From Protopterus annectens (Eukaryota; Chordata; Ceratodontiformes; Protopteridae): a stretch of DNA of 64,000 nucleotides. The DNA lies in the NCBI RefSeq assembly GCF_019279795.1, contig NC_056730.1:613429890-613493889 (forward strand), written 5' to 3'. How positions within the stretch are numbered: position 1 is the stretch's first letter; every line of letters begins with the position of its first letter. The notes below the pieces were generated by a model. The model saw only the letters and a list, made by a program, of their open reading frames with translations. It did no database searches and had not been told where the DNA came from. The translations under genes were made by a program, and so were the position numbers. Below, piece after piece: positions 1-11,585 of this stretch.

Positions 1-1660
1 TGGGTGGAGAAGATTGTTAATACCAGCCCAAAACTTTTGAGGTTTTAGCTGATATTTTTTTGAAGGAGGGTGTAGTGATTTTTTTTCTCTAGAATGACAG
101 ATTTTTTTGGTCTGGTTCCTTAGATTCCAATATCTTACTTAGTCCTTAGGGGCTTTGGTAACATGCCACCTGGCCCAGGCATTGTTTTTTTGTTTAATTT
201 TGTTTTTTGTTTCTTTAGATAGCCACGGTGCAACTGTGGCTTTTACATGGATGGTACGGGTAGGAGCATGGTGATTAAGGATAACCAGAAATCTGGTATT
301 GAAGTACTCACCTGCTTCTTGTAATGGGAGCCGTTTCAAGACATTCCAATTACATGCTTTGAGTTCATTTTGAAAATTGTCAAGGTTAAAGTTCTTGATG
401 TTTCTTATAGTTTTGTAGGTGGGCTGATTGGAAATGTCGGCTTTGAGCCTAATAATACAGGTAAGGCAGTGATCACTTAGATCATCGGGTAATGTACCTG
501 ACTTGTACTTTTGGGGGTGGCTGTTAATAAGTATCCAATCAAGGATACTATCTTTGACTCTATTTTTGCTAAATCTGGTGGGGGTGGCAATGATCTGAGT
601 AAACCTGTGGAGGGAGTTTCAGATGAACAGGTGTTCAAATCAATGTTAAAGTCCCCCAAGACAATGGTTTCCTGGGGATAGTTAGAAGCTAGCCAATGTA
701 AGATATTTTCTAGAGTATTATCATTCTTGCTGGGTGGAATATAAATGCAGACAATGTATGTGCATTTATTTTTGTTTATTATTAGTTTGGTGATGAGAAT
801 TTCTGCATTGCCAGACTGGGGTGGCTGTTGGGTGTCAGTTGTTATTGTTAAGGTAGACTTGTATAGTACAGCTACCCCACCACCTTTCCTGGAGATCTGG
901 TCCAGTCTAAGGATGTTGTACTGTGGGAGATTATTTCGTTATCTTTGGTTATTGGTTTTAGCCAGGTTTCTGTGAGGCAAAGGATATCAGGGGAGTGAAC
1001 AGCTAAGAGTCTATGTAGGCTATGGATCATGTTGTTTAGGCTTCTGATGTTGAGATGACAGTCCAGAAATGAGTTTGGAAGTCTATCAATATGGGTAGTA
1101 CACATTGGGTTGTTAGATGGTGTGCTTGGGTCTACTGTTGTGGATGGGCCAGGGTTGGGGTGGATGTCTCCATCCTTCACAAGATTAATTTTTAAGTTGC
1201 TTATGAGTCTTAAAAATTTGTTTATGATTTTGTCGTAGCTTTTAGTTTTTAAGCTAATTTAGTAGTATTTAGTCAGGTGATGGTAACTGGGGGGGTGAGG
1301 AATTAGGATAGGGGGTGGTTATGTGGTGGATAAACTTATTAAATGCTGAGTTGGTGTCTGTTTGAGAGTTTGGGTATTGAATTTCAAGATGCTGTACATA
1401 TTCATAGGAGCTTAGGTGATAAGGAATGAATAGCAGGGGTACTAGGGGTAGCAGCATTAGTGTTTTAGCTGTAGTCATAGTAAATTACTAGGGTAGGGTC
1501 TGTAATGAGTGTATGTGGTGGATAAAAGATTAGTCAGAATAGAATAGCTATGGGTGGGTTAATATGGATAGTGGGGGGTAGAAGGTGTATTATTGTACTA
1601 GGAGTTTGCTGGGTTCTAGGAGCACATGTAGTTGGTTAGCTAATTAAGGGTGTGTGCCAG
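1..1660 (-). mobile_element. L2-like LINE, 5' part (runs off the left edge)
   Basis: Non-LTR retrotransposon read on the minus strand, from its 5' region (about 1660) to the end of the endonuclease domain; the reverse transcriptase lies beyond position 1. The strongest mark is the peptide GDIHPNPGP near 1140-1175, which opens the endonuclease region of L2/CR1-clade LINEs, followed by LNIRSLNN and LCLTETWL. Further on come VCIYIPPS and GDFNID (catalytic core of apurinic-type endonucleases) near 640-760. At 139-339 is the linker before the RT, with NHHAPTRT and PWLSKETK. Matching peptides occur in the copy at 16877-19839, so both belong to one family. The reading is split over several frames, so this copy is dead. 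An upstream hydrophobic open frame (1269-1478) may be the start of the same ORF. Confidence 0.8.
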
Positions 1661-1769
1661 TGGTACTATAAACGTAGTACTACAGGGGGTGGGTGGGATA
1701 TGGGAGCAGGGTGGGGCACGGAGTGAGCAAAGCAAGTAGAGCAGGGCTAAACCAGTAAAGCAGATGCCT

Positions 1770-3056
1770 AGAGGCATCATGTGCAGGTATGAGTTACAAG
1801 CACACTTTTTTGTTTCTTTTTATGTGCCCAGTACTCTGTTCTGGAAGATGAACCATTTACAGGCTACCTATATCTATTAGAGACATAGGTGCCACACCAG
1901 TAGTGCATTTTGGTTTCCCATCCACTTGTCCAAGTTGCACTTGAACTGGGTTAGGGAGGAACTCTGTTTTACATGGATGAGGAGCCTTTTCTATAGGCAT
2001 GGTATTCTCTGGGATACATGCCTATCTATCCTGCAGGTCCTGTTTATTTCACAAGCAAGGTTTAAGTATTTAGAATGGGTAATTCTGGTGCTGTTTGTTT
2101 TGTGGATATACAGGAGGTCCATCAGAGTGGGATCTGACAATGGCCTGTATGCCAGGCATATATCTCCCCTCAAAAGCCTGTAGGAGACAGAATACAGGGA
2201 TAGGGCCTTGAGGCAGTCTGCACAGGACATTTTACTTATACCCTGTATTCTTTTAGTGAGGAATCTCTATGGACATTGTAATTGTTGGATATGCCTGGTT
2301 AGGTACATACCAAAGGGGGCATTGTACTCAATGACAGGTCTGACGAATGCCGAAGACAGTGGAATAATGACTTCCCTGGACTTAGATGCCATACCTTTGT
2401 TTATAAGTTGCGCAACATAGAATGATTTTCATCACCACTGTAGACACATGATGGTCAAAGGCTAGATTACTATCTATGTGTCTCCCTTAATCTCTGACTA
2501 ATGGGAGTCTAAGGGGTGTGTTGTCAATATGATAGTTACCAGGGATGGATGACATCCCAAAGAATACCTTTATGCATTTATTAGCATTTAGTTTTAGTCC
2601 ATGGCTCTGACTCCAGTTGTTTGCCTGTATCAGCCTTTCCTGAAGAATATTTGTGTCCATGTGAGATTCAGTGATGGCTTCTAATTTGCTATCATCTGCA
2701 AATTTATTCAGCCAGAGACCACTGACATCGGCCTTGACTTCTGAGAAGTAAATGCTAAAAAGGGGCAGTCCAAGAACTGATCCCTGAGGGACTCCACCTG
2801 TGACTGGCCTCTTTGCAGAGGTGGACTCCCCAATTCTAACTTCCTTGTCCAGTCTGTGATCCAGTTGCCTCTCCGATGGATGACATGTGGGTTTGTACCT
2901 ATCCTCTTGAATTTGTCAACAATGCCTGAGTGGGGTATTGTGTCAAATGTCTTGGCCAGGTCAAGGTAAGCAGTGTGAAAAATTTTGCCCTCATCTATTG
3001 CTTTGCTGACCTTCTCAAAGAAGTCCACCAGGCTGAGTAGGCCTGATCTGCCCCAT
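1770..3056 (-). mobile_element. CR1-like LINE fragment, 3' half
   Basis: Minus-strand remnant carrying the middle of the reverse transcriptase to the 3' UTR. The RT is seen at 2708-3028 with AYLDLAKTFDTIPHSG (palm motif A region), then KFADDSKL (the YxDD-equivalent FADD box) near 2690, and the C-terminal NRTC.ID.HVSQR stretch near 2000-2050. These peptides match the younger copy at 20125-22322. The 5' side is cut at about 3056, where a DIRS fragment begins. The 3' edge near 1770 is judged from a weak match to the family tail and is uncertain. Several frame changes are present. Confidence 0.75.
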
Positions 3057-3059
3057 GGA

Positions 3060-4400
3060 CAGAAATGTTGAAATAGTCAATAAATGAACTTTGATGGAGG
3101 AGTAAGAAAGGCCATAGGAAAGCAACTCACAGAAACAATGGAAAATCAGAGAACAACTAGCCCTGAATAGGTGATTGTTATGTTACTGGCACTGACTAGG
3201 AAACCTTTTCCATTTTCTAGTACATGATTTTCTAGTAGCAGACCTTCTTGCCTCCATTAGTACCTGCTGCATGTTCTAGTAAACAGGTGCTTAAACAGTA
3301 TTAAGATCCAAATATCCAGGCAGTCAGTTGATGCTGATTGGGGTTGAGGTGTATCAAACAACCCTGATCTTGTGTGAGTAGATCCATTCTGTGAGAAAGT
3401 TTGCTATAACTGTCCCCAGCTATTTCCAAAAGAAAGCAGAATCACTGCTTCCTGAGCCAGAAAATAATTCACCACCATGATCTTGGGAAATTCCTTCTGA
3501 ATCTTTAGAAGTACCCTGGATATCAGTAGAAAGGGTGGAAAAGCATAGAGAAAAATTCCTGCCCAAGGAAAAGAGAAGGTATCTCTTTTTGCAGGCATTC
3601 TTGCATACACTCCTAGAGCAGAATGTTGCCAAATGATTATTTAGAGAGGAGGCAAATGGATCTACTAGAAGATTTCTCCACAGGTGGACTAAATCTTGGA
3701 AGACCCCCTGATCCAGTTTGCATACACAAGGGTCTGCTCTGTCCTTCTCAGCTTACACACTACTGCTCTGATAGAATGAAGGATGCCTGTAGAGTGAGAC
3801 TGTGCTGTGCAGCTAAAGCCACAGATGACATGGCAAGTTTGCAAAGGGGATATGACTTGGTTCTTCCCTGCTTGTAGACGTACCACATGACTGTGGTAGT
3901 ATCTGAAATAACTTGAAGCGGTTCTGGGGACCAAGGATGATTCAGAGGATTGAATGCCTACTTCAGTGCAAGCAACTAGTTTACATTTTTGTGCTTGGGT
4001 CTCTCCTAGGTGTCCCATATACCTAGCACTATTATCCCTCCTGAAAGTGCCCCCCAAGTAAAGGCCAAGGCATCTGTAATGACTGACTGATGGGGAGACA
4101 GAGACACAAATTTAGGGATATTTGCTGCCTCCAGCATGTAATTTCTCTACTGACAAGCCCCAGCACTGGGATTTGAAATGGCAAGGGATGTTGCTGCTGG
4201 GATCAAAGAGACTTCAGATACCATTGTATCTTTCTCATGTGGATTCTTGCAAGGCTATTATGAGAATCATAGAGACCATAAGACCGAATATCCTGAGGTA
4301 TTCCTTCGCAGTTAGAAATAGATACAGATCTACTTCTTTCCTGTGGAAGTAAAACTCTTTGTAATGAGGTGTCCAGCTGACATCCCAGGAACACAACCAC
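3060..4400 (-). mobile_element. DIRS-1-type retrotransposon fragment (fossil)
   Basis: Minus-strand piece of a tyrosine-recombinase retrotransposon covering the end of the reverse transcriptase, the RNase H and the start of the recombinase region. Family peptides are the RNase H to recombinase linker (FPWAGIFLYAFPP and VLLKIQKEFP at 3404-3610), the HMRKIQWYLKSL stretch near 4203-4245, and a KWKRF-like recombinase start near 3205. Both ends of the element are missing. It is old and heavily broken. The layout matches the three complete-ended DIRS copies further right, and the peptides are nearest to the copy at 55469-60998. Confidence 0.75.
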
Positions 4401-4539
4401 GTTTAGTCAAAAAGGGCTTTTGAGTGAAACAAAATGTGTTGTATATATACTGGCATACACTACGTGATCTGCATGTGAACGCACCAAACAGTGCCCACTG
4501 CTACGGCAGTCTTCTGAAAATAATAAATGTCATTAAAAA

Positions 4540-5215
4540 TAAAAATATTATTCTCTATAATAAGAACCAGAAGATTTCAAATAAGATAGATGTTTGTGAA
4601 AGAAAAAGTCTGTTATGCTCCACTCCTATATCATTAGGAATTTTGGTAAAAAGGGACTTCGTATCCATAGTAACAAATAAAAAAAATCACTCTGACAATA
4701 TTTTCTTGAACAGAGATACAAATTAGAAACAAAGTGCCTAGTATTTCCAATATTGTATCAATGTCCTCTAATATTGGGCTTAACATGTTTTCTACATAAA
4801 TTGATAACGGTTCTGTTATCCAGCCTTGACCACATACTATAGGTCTCATTGGTGGCTTCAAATAATTTTTATGAATTTTAGGGAGGTCATACATAACTGG
4901 TTTCAAAGGGTGTTTTACAGTGAAAAATTCAAACAATTGTTAGGTAATAAGCTTGCTCATATAACACTCATATAAATTGTCATAGACCCGCCTAAGGAGT
5001 CCATTTACTTCATATTTCACCAATAGTTTATATGTGAGGACATTAGATGACATCAAAAGCATACATTCTAAATAGAAAAGTCTATCCATAACAACAATGG
5101 CTCCACCTTTATCTGCTGGTCGAATCTCAATGGAAGTAGATTCACTTAATTCACACAGTGCTATATGTTCATTAGGTTTTACATTCTAAAAGTTATTCCT
5201 GTGTTTAGTATTTAA
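4540..5215 (-). mobile_element. Penelope-like element fragment, RT N-terminal half
   Basis: Minus-strand remnant of a Penelope-like retroelement. Visible are RPADKGGAIVVM near 5090-5125 (the first conserved RT box of the family) and, at 4634-4936, YDLPKIHKN followed by RPIVCG and ENMLSP. PLE reverse transcriptases are telomerase-related and normally end in a GIY-YIG endonuclease. That part is absent on this strand but present on the plus strand just to the right (5484-5945). The open frame breaks between the two boxes. The 3' limit near 4540 is approximate. Confidence 0.75.
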
Positions 5216-5261
5216 AGTAACTCAAATAAGCAGGCTATTAATAGGAACAGACATGCTAGGT

Positions 5262-5480
5262 TTCTTTCTTTCTTTTTTTTTTTTTAATAAATTCTTTATT
5301 TGGTTTTAAAACATTAGATAAACAAATCAATTATAAAACAAACAAATAGCTATTTACATAGTAGTAGTAGTAGTGATCAATACATCAAAGTTATACATAC
5401 CAACAATTACTATTTTAATTTTTATACTAACTGTAAAAGTAGGGATCTTATTTATTTAGCTATTTGTAAAAAATAAAAAT
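5262..5480 (-). repeat. Oligo(T)-headed insert, possible retrotransposed 3' end
   Basis: A pyrimidine run at 5262-5284 is followed by AATAAATTCTTTATTTGG, which reads on the minus strand as AT-rich sequence with AATAAA ending in a poly(A) run. This looks like the 3' end of some retrocopy lying between the two PLE pieces. No family was recognised and no coding sequence is visible. Confidence 0.3.
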
Positions 5481-5483
5481 ACT

Positions 5484-5945
5484 TTTATGTAGGTAAAACT
5501 AATTATACCTTGAATGAAATGATCCTAGAATATACATATAATATTAAAAAGGAGAAAACTTTTAATACTCTAAGTATATTCTTAACTAAGCATATTCTTA
5601 CACTAGGCAAAGAATACATATTTGTGTTTCTGGTTTTAAAATTATTTCATGCTAATTTAAGGGTTGGGGATGTATTTAACTGCGCTAAATGCTTAGAGAT
5701 TAAGTGAATTTTAGAAATGCAAGCCGATAAAGGGATAGATTTAAATGAAGTTGTTCCCTTAAAAACATTATTGAAATCACATGCATCAGTACACTGAATG
5801 GTTATTTAAATGTTTTGCTTGCTGTTTGTGTATGGTCTGATGAAGCAGCGAATGGGGTGAAAGCGCTTAACCATCTCTAATAAAACTTTTTATATTTTTT
5901 TACTGCCTTGAGTCATTGAGTTGTGTTAACTGGTCTGCTCTTATT
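5484..5945 (+). mobile_element. Penelope-like element fragment, GIY-YIG end and 3' tail
   Basis: Plus-strand 3' end of a PLE. It starts with YVGKTNYTLNE, the YVGKT box of the GIY-YIG endonuclease, and runs on to a stop at 5707. The tail holds CTGATGA (5837-5843) and GAAAGCGCTT (5859-5868), the pattern seen at many vertebrate PLE ends, where hammerhead-ribozyme cores are known to reside. The tail probably ends near 5940. Its orientation is opposite to the RT fragment at 4540-5215, so either one copy was rearranged or two copies landed side by side. Confidence 0.7.
5837..5875 (+). other. Hammerhead-ribozyme-like core in a PLE tail
   Basis: CTGATGA at 5837-5843 and GAAA at 5859-5862 are spaced as the two conserved strands of a hammerhead core. 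The stretch between them pairs poorly as stem II, so this copy is probably inactive. The context (immediately downstream of a GIY-YIG frame) is where PLEs keep these motifs. Confidence 0.4.
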
Positions 5946-5972
5946 ATTTTTTTTAAATAATATTCCTGAACC

Positions 5973-5974
<2 letters not shown>

Positions 5975-6032
<58 letters not shown>

Positions 6033-6054
6033 TATATATTTATCTATTTATCTA

Positions 6055-6111
<57 letters not shown>
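5975..6111. repeat. (TA)n and (TATC)n microsatellites
   Basis: A TA array at about 5975-6038 passes into a TCTA/TCTG tetranucleotide array up to 6111, just before DIRS element A begins. Confidence 0.95.
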
Positions 6112-6163
6112 TTTTAAATGGAAAATTTCTCCCCAAATGGAACTTATCTGTCCAGCAAAGAAA

Positions 6164-6382
6164 AGTACAGTTTTGTACCTACTATAAATGTAGATGTCCG
6201 AACTGGATAGCATCTGCAGTCATAACAAATGGGTTGTCCTGTCGTCAGGCAGCCCTTCGGTCGGCCGGATTCCAAAGTCCGGGTCTGGCTTCGGCTGATG
6301 TCGCACTTCACCCGACGTCATCTCTGCTGGTCTTCGGGTATAAAGGCATCAGCCGATGCCATTTTCCTCAGTGTTTCTTGCC
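6164..6382 (+). repeat. Left terminal inverted repeat of DIRS element A
   Basis: The reverse complement of this segment recurs at 11586-11773 with only a few differences over roughly 150 bases. The outermost 45 bases or so are unique to the left end and appear again only in the internal complementary region. A TATAAA lies near 6340. Confidence 0.9.
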
Positions 6383-6581
6383 CCAGATGCCAATTGCCCT
6401 CTTGGAAAGCTAAATTTTGGATAAATGCCAATGTTTCCAAAATAGTAGAAGGTAAACACAAAAAATAAACATGTATGTACATATATACAAACAAATACAC
6501 CATAAGAGACTCCCCCCAGCTAGCTATTAGGAGGGTAAATACCCTAGGAATACCGCAGAGGGGAAGGAGGGAGGGTAATCC

Positions 6582-6680
6582 TGACTGCAGATGCTATCCA
6601 GTTCGGACATCTACATTTATGGTAGGTACAAAACTGTACTATGTCCTTCATGGATGCATCTGCAGTCATAACAAATGGGT
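6582..6680 (-). repeat. Internal complementary region of DIRS element A
   Basis: The first part is the reverse complement of the left end (6164-6225) and the second is the reverse complement of the right end (about 11745-11773), fused without a gap near 6638. This is the known DIRS feature thought to help form the circular replication intermediate. Confidence 0.88.
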
Positions 6681-6718
6681 AGACTACCATAGCCAAACTA
6701 GGGGAGGAGGAATAATAA

Positions 6719-7740
6719 TTATGGTGTAGTCAGGATCCCTTGCAGAACAGCAGTGGCAAACCCTGCTCGGGATCTAGAATATAGAGGTAAATTGTAATGC
6801 TTGGCAAATGTATGCACGGAGGTCCAAGTAGCCGCCTCAATAATGTCCTTGGTTGCCACTCCTCTTAAGAAAGCTGTGGTAGTGGCTGTAGCCCTTGTAG
6901 AATGAGGTCTTATGTTCTGTGGAATTGGTTTTCCATGGTAGGAGTAACAGAATCTTATGCAATTTCCTATCCATTTGGAGATTGTCTGTTTGGAAATTGC
7001 TTTTCCTTCCCTTCCTGTTGCATAGGCTACAAAGAGCTGGTCAGTTCTTCTGTTACCTTTGGTTCTGTCCAGGTAGTAGCGTAACTGTCTATGTACATCC
7101 AAGGTATGCATTATTCTTTCACCTCTGTTTTGTGGATTGGGAAAGAAGGTAGGTAGGTGGATTGCCTGGTTTAAAGACACTCTGGATACCACCTTAGGCA
7201 TAAATGTAGGATTAGTTCTCATGGACACCCTATCTTGATGGAAGATTAGGAAGGGTTGCACTGCCATTAAGGCCTGTAGTTCAAACCCTCCTTGCTGAAG
7301 TAATAGCCAGTAGGAAAGCAGTTTTCCATGACAGGTGTTGTAGATCTGCTGTTGCTGCTGGTTCAAACGGAGGGAGTGTCAACTTTTCTAGTACAAAATT
7401 CAAGTCCCATGCTGGTAATGGTGGTTTCCTAGGAGGTTTTACATTCTTGATCCCTCTGAGGAACTGCCTGAGTAGAGGGTGTGAAAAGACAGGAGGATCA
7501 AAGCTGTATTCTGCTGAAATAGCTGATGCATGTATCTTGATGGAGGAATAGGACAGGCCTGTATGTAGAAGCTCTGCCAAGTACTCCAGAATGTTAGCAA
7601 TATCTATGTTCGACACATCTTTTCCTCTTTCAGTACTCCAAATGACGAACCTTTTCCATTTTCCTGCATAGTTCCTTCTTGTTGAAGGTCTGCGGGCTTC
7701 AAGGATAATGTCTTTAACCCTTTGTGAAAGGTCTGGGTTA
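6719..7740 (-). pseudogene. Tyrosine recombinase region of DIRS element A (fossil)
   Basis: The recombinase would integrate the circular DNA copy. The N-terminal part is marked by RRPSTRRNYAGKWKRF near 7640-7700 and the catalytic end by RPHSTRA (the conserved H-x-x-R) and a later HY pair near 6790, with FLRGV and WTSVHTF between. Phage and bacterial integrases share this fold, but the surrounding family peptides are those of DIRS. The region is slightly broken. Confidence 0.85.
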
Positions 7741-7747
7741 GTTACTG

Positions 7748-9418
7748 CTATGTGATGTTCCAGGCAGTTAGTTGCAAGGTTTTTAGGTTTGGATGTATGA
7801 TGTTGTAGTTGTTCTGAGTTAACATCAGAGGCATCAGGGGTATTGACCACATTTTCTCCCGAGACATGCTCCTCAGCAATGGATACCAGTGTTGTCTTGG
7901 CCAGTTTGGAGCTATCAGAATTATCCTTGGACGTTCCTCTTTGATTTTCAGTAGTACCTTGTGCATCAATGGAAGAGGTGGAAATGCATATGCTGTCAGG
8001 CCTTTCCAGCTGAAGGATAGAGAGTCCACCTTCCATGCGAGTGGGTGGAATGTCCTTGTGCAGAATTTTTTGAGCTGGTGATTTTGTGGGGAAGCGAATA
8101 GATCTATTTGTGGCATTCCCCATTTCTTTGTGATGGCCTTGAAGATGTCCGGGTGTAGCATCCATTCGTGAGCATCCGAGGTGGTTCTGCTTAAAATGTC
8201 TGCTAGGGTGTTCTCTTTTCCCGGTACAAATATTGCCTGTAACTGGATGTTGTAGCTGAGAGCCAGATTCCAAAGGTCCAAAGTCATTCTGCATAGGGGG
8301 TAAGAATGAGTGCCTCCCTGTTTGTTGATGTACCACATGACTGTGGTGTTGTCTGTCCTTATCATCAAATGGCCTTGGAGGAATGGTCTGAATTTTAGGA
8401 TTGCCAGTTTTACTGCCAGCATTTCTTTTTGGTTTATGTGCAGGTGCAGTTGGTCCTGAGTCCACAGTCCTTGTACGCATTTGTCCAGCATGTGTGCCCC
8501 CCATCCTAGGTCTGAGGCATCCGTTGTGATGGTTTGGTTTGCTGGAAAGTTGTGGAAGGGTAAGCCTGGGTTTGACTGGCATGCCCGAGCCCACCATAGG
8601 AACTCCTGTTTTAAGCATGGGATTAGTGGTATTTCTGTTTCTAAGCTGTGTCTGTGTTGAGACCATAAATTCTTTAGGTACCACTGTAACTTTCTCATAT
8701 GCAGTCTGGCATGTGGGACCAAGATTATGCATGATGCCATGAAGCCCAAGGCCTGCAGAACTTTTCTTGCTGTTAGTTTGTTCTGCTTTGTAAATGCCAA
8801 GAAGTAAGAGGGAGTTCTTTTTGTTTTTCTGCAGTTAGGAATGCCATCTGTTTTACCGTGTCCAATTCCGCGCCCAAGAAAGTTCTTGTCTGGGATGGTA
8901 TCAGCCTTGACTTTTGTAAATTGACTGTGTATCCCAGGGCTTGTAGCAAGTAAATGACCCTTTGTAAATCTGTTGTCAGCTTGCTTTTGTTGTCCGCTTG
9001 TAAAAGGCAGTCGTCCAGGTATGGATACATTTGGATTCCCTGTACTCTGCAGTGAGCGATTACTGATGCCAGGCATTTTGTGAATACTCTGGGCGCAGTA
9101 GATAAGCCAAAGGGCAATGCTGAGAATTGATAATGCTCTGATCCTGCAAGAAATCTGAGGTATCTTCTGCAATTTGGTTGAATGGGGACGTGCAGGTATG
9201 CCTCCTTGAGATCTAGAGTTACCAGCCAACACTCCTTGCCCAGCATGGGAAGAAGTTGCTGTAGGGTCAGCATTTTGAATTTTGGGACAATGATGTATGT
9301 GTTTAAGATGGACAGGTCGAGAATAGGTCTCCAGTTTTTCTTTTCTTGGTACTAGGAAGAGTCTGGAGTAGAATCCTTTGCCCTGTTCTGTTATTGGCAC
9401 CCTTTCCACAGCTCTCAT
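7748..9418 (-). pseudogene. Reverse transcriptase and RNase H region of DIRS element A (fossil)
   Basis: RT boxes are LDLKEAYLHVPI, LPFGLSTAPRVFTKCL and YPYLDDCLL (YLDD catalytic pair), all at about 8960-9230. RNase H follows with TTDASDLGWGAH, NQKEMLAV and RTDNTTVMWYINKQ near 8310-8550. A further segment up to 7748 links it to the recombinase region, whose frame overlaps it as is usual in this family. The region is largely open, with few breaks. Confidence 0.87.
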
Positions 9419-9644
9419 CTTTATTAATTTCGCTATCTGGTGCAGGGCTTCTATTTTTTGATTTGGGGCAGGTTTGGCATTCCTCTTTTACTGGTAAAGT
9501 GTGGAAGTGGAACCGGTAGCCTTGGTCTATGGTTTGCAAAATCCACTTGTCTTTTGTAATATAGTGCCAATTTTTGAGAATAAGGCTAACTTTCCGCCTA
9601 ATGGTGCTGCTATTTGCTTCCTGGTAGGCGGAGTCAGAGCCAAG

Positions 9645-11465
9645 TCACTGTGATTGTCCTGTTGCAGTGGCAGTGGTTGTGTCTGTGCCTCGGTTATTGC
9701 CTTGCCACTGTCGTCCTCTGTAGGCACCTCCTCTGGATTGATTTCTGCCTCTAGAGCGTCTGTTCCTGCCCCTTTGTGATCTTGTGGAGTCAGGAAAGGA
9801 CCAATTTTTGGCAGGCCAGTTCCTGCTAAACCTTGGGGGCTGAACCTGTAGGAAATCTTTAACTGTTTGTACAGATTTTGCCTTCTCTTCCATTTTCTTC
9901 ATTACCTGTTGGGCAGGTTCCCCAAATAGACTGGTCTTATCCATAGGAGCATCCAATAGCTTAGCTTTAACATGATCCGGTAAGACCTGTTCTTTCAACC
10001 ATGCATGCCTTCTTATCACTGTGCCAGTCATGGCTGATCTAAATGAAGCCTCCAGTGCATCATAGCCACATTTTAAAGAATGGTTACTAACCTGTTGGAT
10101 GTTATTCACCATTTCTAATACATATTTCTTATCTAAAGATTCATCAGAGGACAGCTTTTTAATTAACTGATCAAGCATAAACTCTTGGTATTGGATCATG
10201 TGAAACTGACAGTTTAAAGCTCTAGCTGAGAGAGTAGCAGAGGTGTAGACTTTTTTCCCCCATCTCTCTAAGGACCTGGATTCCCTTTCAGAGGGAATAG
10301 GGTTTTTTGCTGTGGTCGAGGCAGCTGCCTTAAGCCCCTGGGATATAGTTTCGGGGTCTGCAAGCGGGGCCTTGTATAGGTGGTGATGAGTGTCTGGCAC
10401 CCTGTAAAATCTATCTGGTTTGGCAGGGGCTGGAGGTAAAGAATCAGGTGCAGTGCAGACATCATTAAATGCATCGTCCACAACAGATAGGACAGGAGGT
10501 ATAGCTAAGGGCCTATGTTGTGGTAAGTGCAGAAAAGTCCTAAGCCTTTTTCTTGAGTCTGAGAAATCTTGTCCCTGCCATTGGAATTGTTCTCTCATGG
10601 CATGTAGAGATTCCCCAAAGGAGAATTCCTCTGGTGGAGAGGCAGCTGGGATGGATTCTTCTGCATCTGAATCCTCATAATTGGAAAAAGGAGCCTCTGG
10701 CTGGTCTGTAATGTCTGAGTCATCCGCAGAATCATCAGAAGACACAGGCTCAGGGGGCTCTACTCTAGGTCTCTTTTCTGGGGGCTGAGAGGCCCTGTCT
10801 GGGTGAGATTGGGAACCCCTAATTAAGGATATTAAATCTTCTGCCAGAGTAAGCATTTGTGAACTAGAAGTGGGCCTGAGAGAGGGTGGTTTAACAGGCC
10901 CTGATTTAGCTGATTTGGCTGCTTTAGCCCTGGCAAAGGCCTTAATAGACATGGCTGCAGGAGGCCTAGCAGCACCACGTGCTGGGGCAGAGATATCCAA
11001 AGGGATGGTGTCTGAAAGATCAGTAGGAGCCGCAGTTGCAGGCAAAATTTCTGAGGCTGATTCAGATAAGGTAGCAGGAGCCTCGGTAGTAGTCATGGAT
11101 TCGGCTGAAGATTGACCAGTTTTCTCGGTTTCGGCCGAAACCGAGACACTCGCGGCTTGCTTAACCGTGGTTTCGGCCGAAACCGCGGACCGCGAGTGTC
11201 GGTCCTTTTCTTTGCGTTTTTTAACAATTTGGGTAGTCGGAGCATCCGACGGCATAATGTACGCAAAATCTGAGCCGAAAAACTGTTCAGCAAACTCCGA
11301 CCGACGCCTAAGCGTTCGTCGGTTGAAGGAAGCACAGGCCGAACAGGCTGCTACGTCGTGGTCTGGGCCTAAGCAAGGCAAACAGTAAGAGTGGAAATCT
11401 TTATGAGGTATTTGTTTCCCACAAGTTAAACAGTTATTGACTTTTTCTGACATCGGCTGAGGCAA
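9645..11465 (-). pseudogene. Gag-like frame of DIRS element A (fossil)
   Basis: One open frame of 606 residues, first ATG at 11463-11465. The N-terminus has a Cys/His cluster (CLTCGKQ, then HSYCLPCLGPDHD, then two further Cys) that is also present in element B. A long Ser/Pro/Glu-rich stretch follows, then a more ordered C-terminal half (RFYRVPD, HMIQYQEF, RRHAWLKEQVLPDHVKAKLL). The end is Arg/Gly-rich. It would be the structural protein of the particle. The frame appears whole. Confidence 0.8.
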
Positions 11466-11585
11466 GAAAGAGTCCCCAACGGGGTACTTAGCTTTTTAGA
11501 AATCTTCGAAGTAGTATTCGGTAGTAGTAATCTCTGGATCTGACCGACCGGCACTTGCGAACAGCTTCTGCTTCGGGCACCACGC

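Noticed and set aside
6719-7366. Open frame with an integrase-like H-x-x-R...Y end, as in a phage integrase
   Set aside because: It lies between DIRS RT and the internal complementary region and recurs in elements B and C, so it is the retrotransposon's own recombinase.
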